Below, piece after piece: positions 31,215-37,202 of a stretch of 37,202 bases of DNA. A program made the translations under genes and the position numbers. The stretch covers positions 1 to 37,202 of the forward strand of contig PKEU01000001.1 of NCBI GenBank assembly GCA_002919195.1, given 5' to 3'. Source of the stretch: a bacterium. GTDB taxonomy: Bacteria; Bacillota; Limnochordia; DTU080; RSA5. Within the stretch, counting starts at the first letter, position 1; every line of letters starts with the position of its first letter. The notes under the pieces were generated by a model. It was not told where the DNA came from, ran no database searches, and was given only the letters and a program-made list of their open reading frames with translations.

Positions 31215-31940
31215 GTGAAAGTGGCGATTTTTGGCGACATTCACGGCAACGCCCACGCTCTTGAAGCGGTGAGCCGGGACCTTTCTCAAGCCGGCGTAGA
31301 CCTGAAAATTTGCCTCGGTGACGTCGTCTTCCGGGGACCCGAGCCGGCTCGCACCCTCTCCCTCTTAAGGGAGCTTGAGTGCGACGCGCTCATCGTCGGC
31401 AACACGGACCAATGGCTCTTTCAAGGGTTTCCGCCGGGGTTTGCCGCGCCCCGTGAGCGGCGGGCCATGCTCGAGGCGTACCGGTCGTGGGCCTTGGCCC
31501 GCCTTAGCGAGAGCGACTTGGAGTTTTTGCGCTCCTTCGCCTTTTCGCACACCTTTACGCTCGGCGCCCACACCGTCCTGGCCGTCCATGCATCGGCCCG
31601 CTCGACCGAAGAGTGGTTCGGCTCCTCGTCGTCCGACGACGAGCTCGCCGCGATCTTTGGGCAGGAGACGGCCGACATCTTGGTCTGCGGCCACATCCAC
31701 ACGCCCTACGCCCGGCGCGTCGACGGCCGCTGGGTGATCAACACCGGCAGCGTCGGGCATCCCGCCGACGGCGATCCGCGGGCGAGCTACCTCGTGTTGA
31801 AAAGCGAGGGAAAGGAGCTTTCCATCGAGATCCGCCGGGTGGCCTACGACGTGGAAGCGACGGTCCAGGCCGCCGCGGAGGACGGCTTTCCCCATGCCGA
31901 GACGTACCAGGAGGCGCTCCGGTCCGGGAGGACGTTTTGA
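31215..31940 (+). CDS. Metallophosphoesterase (calcineurin-like phosphatase family)
   Basis: A 241-residue cytoplasmic enzyme with all metal-site motifs of the family: Asp8 and His10 in FGDIHGN, Asp36 in LGDVVFRGPEP, Asn63 in VGNTD, His in AVHAS and the CGHIHTP box, then NTGSVGHPADGDPRASY typical of YfcE/MJ0936-like phosphodiesterases. Substrates in this group include cyclic nucleotides or phosphate esters; the natural one here is unknown. GTG 31215 is chosen since GGGGGTGA precedes it and homology starts at once (VKVAIFGD); the frame extends to 31074 without merit. It is divergent from the 411-residue gene and convergent with the SirB1-type gene. Confidence 0.9.
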   Translation: MKVAIFGDIHGNAHALEAVSRDLSQAGVDLKICLGDVVFRGPEPARTLSLLRELECDALIVGNTDQWLFQGFPPGFAAPRERRAMLEAYRSWALARLSESDLEFLRSFAFSHTFTLGAHTVLAVHASARSTEEWFGSSSSDDELAAIFGQETADILVCGHIHTPYARRVDGRWVINTGSVGHPADGDPRASYLVLKSEGKELSIEIRRVAYDVEATVQAAAEDGFPHAETYQEALRSGRTF

Positions 31941-31991
31941 GTCTTCCTGGGGACAAGATCTCCGAGCGGGAGGCGAAACCTTAAGTCGAGC

Positions 31992-32834
31992 CTAGGCCAA
32001 GAGGATCATGACCAGTTTCTTGACCTCGTGGGCCCGGGCCTCCTGGCCCTGCCGGAGCAAGGCTTGAGCGAGGTTGTTGAACATGCGGGCGACGATCTGC
32101 CGGGTCGTGCAGGGCGCGAGGTACTCGTCGACCACGGGATAGCCCATCGCCCTGAGGAGCTCTTCGCAATCCTCCCGGCTCAAGATGGCCCCGTCGTTAA
32201 AGGGGTCGATCCACAAGGTCTCGTAAGGGCCGTCGTAGCGGACGAGGAAGTGGCCCGGGAAAGCTACACCCGAGATGGGGAGGTTGAGTCGCCTGGCGAT
32301 CAGCAGGTAGATCACGGAAAGGGTGATGGGAATCCCGACGCGCCGATCGATCACCCGGTTGATGTAGCTGTTTTCCGGATCGTAGTACCGCTGGTGGTCG
32401 GCTTGAAAACCTTCGATGGAGAAAAGCCGCTCATTGATGCAGTCGATGATGTCCTCCATGTACATCCCGTCGTGGAGCTCGCGGCTAATGGCCCCGGCGA
32501 TCCGGTCCAGCTCTTGGGAGTACCAGGTCGCATCGAGATCGGGATAACCGTACCGGGCGACGAGGAAAACCCCCGTTTCCAGGTCCATCTCCCGGTCGTC
32601 CAAAGAGGCAAAGCGGGTAAGCTCTTCCTCTAACTGCTGAAAGCGAAGCCGCGCCACAAGGTGCTCGGCGCGCGTCCTGACGAGCGGGTTGGGCGAGTGC
32701 AAAGCCTCGTGTAAGTAGGGAAGGGCGGCCTCTCCCGCTTCGAGCAGGCGCTCCTCGATGAGGGCGGCAAACGGCTCCTCCTCATCCAGGAGGCGGACCA
32801 ACGCTTTCAGTTCCGATTGGGTGAGACTCCTCAC
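31992..32834 (-). CDS. SirB1-type transglutaminase-like family protein
   Basis: About 280 residues. The N-terminal part has a HEAT-like helical stretch (EAALPYLHEALHSPNPLVRTRAEHLVARLR). From residue 70 on it matches the SirB1/transglutaminase-like family: LDDREMDLETGVFLVARYGYPDLD, RRVGIPITLSVIYLLIARRLNLPISGVAFPGHFLVRY, and LWIDPFNDGAILS. The core has a transglutaminase-like fold but the segment where the Cys should be is IGIP-like, so catalysis is doubtful; the function in bacteria is not established. A short TPR-like tail follows (MFNNLAQALLRQGQEARAHEVKKLV). GTG 32834 is preferred as GAGGAG is nine bases upstream; the frame opens at 32867. Confidence 0.85.
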   Translation of the reverse strand: MRSLTQSELKALVRLLDEEEPFAALIEERLLEAGEAALPYLHEALHSPNPLVRTRAEHLVARLRFQQLEEELTRFASLDDREMDLETGVFLVARYGYPDLDATWYSQELDRIAGAISRELHDGMYMEDIIDCINERLFSIEGFQADHQRYYDPENSYINRVIDRRVGIPITLSVIYLLIARRLNLPISGVAFPGHFLVRYDGPYETLWIDPFNDGAILSREDCEELLRAMGYPVVDEYLAPCTTRQIVARMFNNLAQALLRQGQEARAHEVKKLVMILLA

Positions 32835-33113
32835 CGCGAGACACTCCTCGCACCAAAGCTTGTACACGGGCGACGGTCGACGGCGAAACCTTGTGGCTGT
32901 TGTGGTTCACCCTTAGCTGGAGGTTTCCTCCTCCCCGCGGTCAAAATGCGCCGGTCGCTCTTAAGATCTCGCCCATTCATCGCATCGTATGTCGCATGCT
33001 ATGTCACAGGCTACGACCAGGGACTGCCACTTCATTCCTAACCCGGGAGCGACAAAGCTTCGCAAAAGGTTCGCACCACAAAAGGACGAAAAATATAAAG
33101 AGGAGTGAGACAC

Positions 33114-34199
33114 ATGAAACGGCGGTTTGGCATTTTGAGCGCGGGCGGTGACTGCCCGGGCATCAACGCTGTGATTCGAGCGGCAACCAAGCGCATCATG
33201 CGGGAAGGTTGCGAAATGATCGGATTCTTAGGAGGGTATGGCGGCCTTGTGGAAAAAGCTTACCGTGTGCTGGACGAGGCCGCGATCTCCGGCCTGCTCC
33301 ACCGCGGGGGCACCATGCTGGGCAGCAACAACCGGTACAACCCCATGCGCTACCCCGTCACCATCGACGGCAAGACCGTCATGAAAGACTGCACGGCCGA
33401 GGCGATGCAGACCATCCAAGAGCTGGGCATCGAAGGGATCATCGCCATCGGCGGCGACGGCACCTTGGCCGTCACCAAAGACATGGCTGCCCACGGGCTC
33501 AAAGCCGTCACCGTTCCTAAGACCATCGACAACGACCTACCCCACACCGACCAGACCTTTGGTTTCGACACTGCAGTACAGACCGCGACCGAGGCGCTCG
33601 ACAAGCTTCACAGCACAGCCGAGTCCCACCACAGGGTGATGGTGCTGGAGTTGATGGGCCGCTACGCCGGTTGGATCGCCTTGATGAGCGGTGTGGCAGG
33701 CGGGGCCGACGTCATCCTCATCCCGGAGATCCCTTGGAACATCGAAGCGGTCGCGCGGAAAATCCTCGACCGCAAGCGAAATGGGAAGCCTTTTAGCATC
33801 GTCGTGGTCGCCGAGGGCACCCCTGATCCTCAGGGCAACCCGGTGATCAAGAGGCGCATCGAGGAGAGTCACGAACCGGTCCGGCTCGGCGGCATCGGCC
33901 AGCTGGTCGGCGATCTCATCGAAGAGCACACCGGCATCGAGACCAGGGTGACCGTCCTGGGGCACATCCAGCGGGGCGGGTCGCCTTCGCCCTACGACCG
34001 GGTGCTGGCGACTATGTTGGGGGTCGCGGCGGCAGAGAGAGCCCTCCGAGGCGAGTGGGGCGTCATGGTCACGCTGAAAGACGCCAAAATTCAAGCCGTT
34101 CCCTTCGAAGACATCGCGCCCGGCGCTAAGCTCGTCTCCCCCAACCACGAGCTGGTCTTGGCCGCCCGGGCCTGCGGCATCTGTTTAGGCGACGAGTAG
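33114..34199 (+). CDS. pfkA: 6-phosphofructokinase, group III (ATP or PPi donor uncertain)
   Basis: A 361-residue phosphofructokinase, the committing step of glycolysis (fructose-6-phosphate to 1,6-bisphosphate). Motifs: GGDCPGINAVIR at 11-22, GGDGT at 113-117, PKTIDNDLPHTDQTFGFDTA at 135-154 with catalytic Asp139, MGRYAGWIAL, IPEIPWNI, and GHIQRGGSPSPYDR. It has Gly in the GGDG position (ATP-type) but Lys136 where classic ATP enzymes have Gly (PPi-type); this mixture defines group III enzymes, some of which use ATP and some PPi. ATG 33114 is chosen, nine bases after AAAGAGGAG. A terminator follows 40 bases after the stop. Confidence 0.93.
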   Translation: MKRRFGILSAGGDCPGINAVIRAATKRIMREGCEMIGFLGGYGGLVEKAYRVLDEAAISGLLHRGGTMLGSNNRYNPMRYPVTIDGKTVMKDCTAEAMQTIQELGIEGIIAIGGDGTLAVTKDMAAHGLKAVTVPKTIDNDLPHTDQTFGFDTAVQTATEALDKLHSTAESHHRVMVLELMGRYAGWIALMSGVAGGADVILIPEIPWNIEAVARKILDRKRNGKPFSIVVVAEGTPDPQGNPVIKRRIEESHEPVRLGGIGQLVGDLIEEHTGIETRVTVLGHIQRGGSPSPYDRVLATMLGVAAAERALRGEWGVMVTLKDAKIQAVPFEDIAPGAKLVSPNHELVLAARACGICLGDE

Positions 34200-34238
34200 A
34201 TGGGCTCGATGGGCGACACGTTGAGCCGGCGACCAACA

Positions 34239-34277
34239 AAAGAGCGCGCGAGATGCCAAAAATCGCGCGCTCTTTCC
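34239..34277 (+). terminator. Intrinsic terminator after pfkA
   Basis: AAAGAGCGCGCGA (34239-34251) pairs perfectly with TCGCGCGCTCTTT (34263-34275), 13 bp with an 11-nt loop. The T-run is short on +, longer on -. It stands 50 bases before the AAA-protease gene, so that gene needs its own promoter or read-through. Confidence 0.8.
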
Positions 34278-34325
34278 CCCCTCGGGCGCTCGCTTCCCTT
34301 TCGCTTCCGTTAAGGAGTGATCAAA

Positions 34326-36161
34326 GTGGCTCAGGCCCGCACGACGACCGGTGCCACCGAGGTCCCAAGGGCCCGCAGACACCGGTACTGGCGTTTTCGT
34401 TTCCGGTTCCGCCACCTTTTGCTCGCCGCGTTTTTGGTGTGGTACGCCTACCAATGGTACCTTTCGCCGCCGCTGATCTGGGCGTACACCCTCCAAGTGG
34501 CGTCGACCGTCCTTTCGACCCTGCTTTATATCAGTATTTCCCTGCTCCACTTCGTCGCTCTTTTTTGGTTTTTGGGCCGGGGACGAACCTACTGGATCGA
34601 CGCCGGCGAGACGGGCGTCACTTTCGACGACTACAAGGGAAACGACGAAGTCCTCGAGGTGGCAAGGCGCATCGTCACCCTGCTCAAGGGCGTCAAGAAG
34701 TTTAAAGAGATGGGAGGGGAAGTCTCTAAAGGGCTCCTCTTGGTCGGGCCCCCGGGCACCGGAAAATCGTATCTCGCCCAGGCCATCGCCCAAGAAGCCG
34801 ACCTCCCCTTCGCCTACTGCTCCGCGCCTTCTTTTCAAAACATGTTTTTCGGGGTCAGCAACCTGCGGGTGATGATGCTTTACCGCAAAGCCCGCAAGAA
34901 AGCGATGGAGCACGGCGCCTGCATCGTCTTTATCGATGAGATCGACGCGATCGGCGTCGCCCGCGGCGGCATGGGCACCTTTTTCGGCGCCGGCATGGGC
35001 CTTCTCAACGAACTCCTCTTGCAGCTCGACCCGCCCAAGATGGAGTACCGCCTCTGGGCCAAGATCCTGCGCCGCCTGGGCTTCCGGCCCAAGCCGGGGC
35101 CGCAGCCCGTCGTCTTTACCATCGCCGCGACCAACCTGCCCGAGGCTTTGGACAAGGCCCTCACCCGCCCGGGGCGCTTCGACCGCCAGATCACGGTCGA
35201 TCCCCCCGACAACGAGGGCCGCATCGAGATCATCAAGTACTACCTGAGCAAGGTCAAGCACAGCCCGACTATCAACGTCAAGCAGCTCGCGGCCGAAATG
35301 GTGGGCGACACGCCGGCCAAGATCAAGCACATCATCAACGAGGCCGTCATCAAGGCCCACTTCGACGGGCGGGACTTCATCACGTACGAGGATATCTCCT
35401 ACGCCCGCGACGTGCACGACTGGGGCCTCAAACAGCCCATCCGGGATATGCTGCCCGAGGAGCGCCGCCGCATCGCCTACCACGAGGCGGGGCACACCGT
35501 CGCCCAGATGAAGCTCCTGCCCCACTATCGCGTGGTCAAAGCCACGATCATCCGCCACGGCCGGGCCTACGGCTTTGCCGCGGCTCGCCCCGTGGTCGAG
35601 CAGCACATCCGCTCGGACAAGGAGATCTTGGCCCACATCCAGGTAAACCTCGCCTCCCGCGCCGCCGAAGAGCTGTTTCTCGGCACCAAGCTGGTCGGCG
35701 TCGCGAGCGACCTCGCCAACGCGACGCAGCTTGCCATGCACTATATCGGCACGTGGGGCATGGCGGGCACCCTCTACTCCTACGCTGCTTTCGGCGAAAC
35801 CCGGCCTGACCGGGAGCTTCGCAACCGGATCAACGAGCTCCTCGCCGAGCAACTCGAATACGTCAAGCAGGTTCTCTTGGAAGAGGAGGAGCTGGTGCAC
35901 GCCATTGCGAAAGAGCTCTTGGCCCGGGAGGAGCTTTTCGGCGACGACCTCGACGCCTTGGCCAGGAAGTACGGCAGAGGCCCCTTCCCCTACATGGAGC
36001 AAAGCGCTGACGTGGCCGGCGCGGCCGAAGTGGCCGCGGCCACCGACCAGTCGCCCGGTTCCGCTTTAGACCAACCCACCGAAGCAGAAGAGGCGCCTGC
36101 CGGACTGAAACCGGCCGAGCGGGAAAAAGCGTTGAAGACGGCGGCCGAGCGGGTCCAATAA
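34326..36161 (+). CDS. Divergent FtsH-like membrane AAA/M41 metalloprotease
   Basis: A 611-residue protein: two helices close together near 31-46 and 54-83 with only a short outer loop, then an AAA module and an M41 zinc-peptidase. AAA: Walker A GPPGTGKS (141-148), pore motif FFG (175-177), Walker B VFIDEID (201-207), arginine finger RPGRFDR (281-287). Protease: HEAGH (386-390) with third zinc ligand Asp462 in GVASDLANAT. True FtsH has a sizeable periplasmic domain between its helices; this lacks it and carries an extra stretch (residues 235-260, YRLWAKILRRLGFRPKPGP) in the AAA domain. The C-terminal 40 residues are acidic and low complexity. GTG 34326 is favoured, with AAGGAG eight bases upstream, over GTG 34317. 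Likely degrades membrane or envelope proteins. Confidence 0.88.
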   Translation: MAQARTTTGATEVPRARRHRYWRFRFRFRHLLLAAFLVWYAYQWYLSPPLIWAYTLQVASTVLSTLLYISISLLHFVALFWFLGRGRTYWIDAGETGVTFDDYKGNDEVLEVARRIVTLLKGVKKFKEMGGEVSKGLLLVGPPGTGKSYLAQAIAQEADLPFAYCSAPSFQNMFFGVSNLRVMMLYRKARKKAMEHGACIVFIDEIDAIGVARGGMGTFFGAGMGLLNELLLQLDPPKMEYRLWAKILRRLGFRPKPGPQPVVFTIAATNLPEALDKALTRPGRFDRQITVDPPDNEGRIEIIKYYLSKVKHSPTINVKQLAAEMVGDTPAKIKHIINEAVIKAHFDGRDFITYEDISYARDVHDWGLKQPIRDMLPEERRRIAYHEAGHTVAQMKLLPHYRVVKATIIRHGRAYGFAAARPVVEQHIRSDKEILAHIQVNLASRAAEELFLGTKLVGVASDLANATQLAMHYIGTWGMAGTLYSYAAFGETRPDRELRNRINELLAEQLEYVKQVLLEEEELVHAIAKELLAREELFGDDLDALARKYGRGPFPYMEQSADVAGAAEVAAATDQSPGSALDQPTEAEEAPAGLKPAEREKALKTAAERVQ

Positions 36162-36181
36162 CGGATGCGGCCAGCATACAA

Positions 36182-36235
36182 AAACTCCCCCGGGGCGTAA
36201 AAGAAAAAGACGCGCCCTAGGGGAGTTTCTTAATT
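36182..36235 (+). terminator. Bidirectional terminator after AAA-protease gene
   Basis: AAACTCCCC (36182-36190) pairs with GGGGAGTTT (36220-36228), with more GC pairs inside and a purine-rich loop. TTTCTTAATTTT follows on + and TTTTTG on -. It ends both this gene and the convergent 91-residue gene. Confidence 0.85.
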
Positions 36236-36245
36236 TTACGGTGCC

Positions 36246-36521
36246 TCACTCGCTGATGTAGACGACCTTCTCCACGTAATCCGCCGAAAGCGGCCAAGTG
36301 TGCGGGAGGCCGTATTTGACGCAGATGGTCTCCCACCAGCGAGCCTTCTTTTCAGCCAACTCTTTCGCCAGGGTCAACGTGATGTGGGAGAGCCTTGCCG
36401 CCTCGTACATGATGGAAATCTCGCGGAAAATCTGAGCCTCTTCGTCCGTCAATGTCGCGACCACGGTCCCCGGAGCCGGCTTGCCTATTTCCACATTGTC
36501 GCGGATCTGCATCATTCCCAT
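36246..36521 (-). CDS. Small protein of unknown function, 91 residues
   Basis: ATG 36521 opens a 91-residue frame; ATG 36515 and 36512 are also possible since GAAGG is close to the first. A perfect TATAAT (36547-36542) lies just upstream, giving a short leader. The product is mostly helical: LTDEEAQIFREISIMYEAARLSHITLTLAKELAEKKARWWETICVKYGLP, then a short C-terminal piece SADYVEKVVYISE. No signal peptide or membrane segment. Tryptophan pair and even charge suggest a folded soluble protein. I recognise no family. A good promoter, ribosome binding site and terminator support a real gene. Confidence 0.65.
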   Translation of the reverse strand: MGMMQIRDNVEIGKPAPGTVVATLTDEEAQIFREISIMYEAARLSHITLTLAKELAEKKARWWETICVKYGLPHTWPLSADYVEKVVYISE

Positions 36522-36541
36522 CGTCCTTCACCTCACTCGTG

Positions 36542-36547
36542 ATTATA
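36542..36547 (-). promoter_or_regulatory. Consensus -10 of the 91-residue gene
   Basis: Minus-strand TATAAT, perfect match, about 20 bases before the start codon. A possible -35, TTCCGA, is 16 bases further upstream and weak. Confidence 0.55.
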
Positions 36548-36593
36548 CCAAAGAAATTTCGCGTCGGAAGTGTGAAGAGCGCGACATCTATGG

Positions 36594-36599
36594 TACAAT
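36594..36599 (+). promoter_or_regulatory. -10 element immediately before PHP phosphatase start
   Basis: TACAAT (five of six consensus) ends six bases before the ATG at 36606, so transcription would begin at or next to the start codon. No ribosome binding site lies between. No clear -35. Confidence 0.5.
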
Positions 36600-36605
36600 T
36601 GCCAC

Positions 36606-37202
36606 ATGATCCTCGACTATCACATGCATCTCGAACCCGACGAACATCTTACAAAATGCCCGTATCATAAAGAGCAAATCGAAGTTTACGTCCAGGCGGC
36701 GCTTTCGCGGGGAACGAGCGAGATCGGCGTCTCCGAGCACTGCAACCGCTTTCGCGAGTTTCGCCCCATGATGGAGCACCTGCGGGAAACGGTCAAGGGG
36801 GAGTCCATGCGGGAATGGCTCGAGCACTCCTTCGCGGAAAGCCTGGACGAGTACGTCGACGCCGTGCTCGAGGCCCAACACGCGGGGATGCCGGTGAAGC
36901 TCTCCATCGAAGTGGACTACCTCCCCGGCCACGAAGAGGCCATCCGCAAGGTGTTGTCCGCCTATCCCTTTGATTACGTCATCGGCTCCGTGCACTTTCT
37001 CGGCCCGTGGGCGATCGACTCTTCGCCCGATGTCGGCTGGCCCGAAGCGGATGTGGACGAAACCTACCGCGAGTACTTCCGGCACTTGGTCATGGCCGCC
37101 CGCTCGGGTCTTTTCGACACCCTGGCCCATCCCGATCTCGTCAAAAAGTTTGGCCACAGGCCCTCCTTCCCCCTCGACGAGTTGTACGACGAGATCGCCC
37201 GG
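36606..37202 (+). CDS. PHP-domain histidinol-phosphatase-like protein, 3' end outside window
   Basis: ATG 36606 begins a frame open for 199 codons to the window edge. The PHP metal-binding motifs are present: DYHMHLE at 4-10, VSEHCN at about 43-48, the Glu in LSIEVDYLPG, GSVHFLG and the DTLAHPDLVKKFG segment near 172. The pattern matches HisJ-type histidinol phosphatases, which make histidinol from histidinol phosphate; other PHP phosphatases share it, so the histidine role is likely but unproven. Family length is about 260-280, so roughly a quarter is missing. The -10 element six bases upstream and absence of a Shine-Dalgarno suggest a leaderless mRNA. It is divergent from the 91-residue gene. 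Confidence 0.85.
   Translation, partial: MILDYHMHLEPDEHLTKCPYHKEQIEVYVQAALSRGTSEIGVSEHCNRFREFRPMMEHLRETVKGESMREWLEHSFAESLDEYVDAVLEAQHAGMPVKLSIEVDYLPGHEEAIRKVLSAYPFDYVIGSVHFLGPWAIDSSPDVGWPEADVDETYREYFRHLVMAARSGLFDTLAHPDLVKKFGHRPSFPLDELYDEIAR

Noticed and set aside
34185-36002. 605-codon open frame antisense to the AAA protease gene
   Set aside because: Shadow of a GC-rich gene. The plus-strand frame has all AAA and M41 motifs; the antisense product has no motif, start signal or homology.
1-37202. tRNA, rRNA, CRISPR array or insertion sequence
   Set aside because: I saw no cloverleaf-like or rRNA-like sequence, no regularly spaced short repeats with spacers, and no transposase genes. The only repeats are internal to the SLBB and PH-domain genes and the small ones listed.

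Overview
The window is about 37 kb of high-GC bacterial chromosome with single-copy housekeeping and accessory genes on both strands. The gene content looks Bacillota-like: an AprX-type intracellular subtilase, a stand-alone CpsD/CapB-type tyrosine kinase, NarL/DosR-type two-component genes and strong AGGAGG-like ribosome binding sites. Several genes also imply an outer membrane: a patatin with a barrel-like C-terminus, a barrel-like tail on a PIG-L deacetylase, a C39-peptidase/beta-barrel pair, a very long Wza-type export protein, and a family 5 solute-binding protein without a lipobox. Taken together this suggests a diderm member of Bacillota, possibly Limnochordia-like. That placement is an inference from gene content, not a phylogeny.

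Layout. 1-4.7 kb (+): a fructosamine kinase cut by the window edge, a twin PH-domain membrane protein, a fusion of an MTHFS-like domain to a Mug-type DNA glycosylase, and an AprX-like protease. 4.7-7.5 kb (-): a patatin/PIG-L pair of exported enzymes. 7.7-13.7 kb (+): a peptide/sugar ABC importer operon (two permeases, two ATPases, a 57-residue membrane protein, a binding protein) closed by a strong terminator. 13.9-16 kb: a divergent sugar isomerase (-) and SDR dehydrogenase (+). 16.1-20 kb (-): a C39-like peptidase with a beta-barrel protein, preceded by a tyrosine kinase and a Wzz/GumC-type co-polymerase. 20.07-20.82 kb: a 750-bp non-coding stretch packed with hairpins, including terminator-like ones on both strands. 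20.8-21.8 kb (+): a tyrosine recombinase that has lost key catalytic residues.

21.9-25.2 kb (-): response regulator, 7-TM histidine kinase and a fumarylacetoacetate hydrolase-family enzyme in one run. 25.4-27.1 kb (+): a small membrane protein and a DsbA/VKOR disulfide-forming pair. 27.2-31.0 kb (-): an unknown 411-residue protein followed by an eight-SLBB polysaccharide export protein. 31.2-32.8 kb: a metallophosphoesterase (+) and a SirB1-type transglutaminase-like protein (-). 33.1-36.2 kb (+): a group III phosphofructokinase and a divergent membrane AAA/M41 protease. 36.2-37.2 kb: a 91-residue unknown (-) and a PHP-family phosphatase (+) that runs off the window and may be translated from a leaderless mRNA.

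The unifying theme is the cell envelope: polysaccharide chain-length control and export (kinase, Wzz, OPX), outer-membrane enzymes, periplasmic disulfide formation and a membrane quality-control protease. No glycosyltransferases or flippase are present, so the polysaccharide synthesis genes must lie elsewhere. The items most worth follow-up are the structured non-coding region beside the degenerate recombinase, the MTHFS-Mug fusion, the barrel-tailed enzymes, the C39/barrel pair, the eight-SLBB exporter and the FtsH-like protease.
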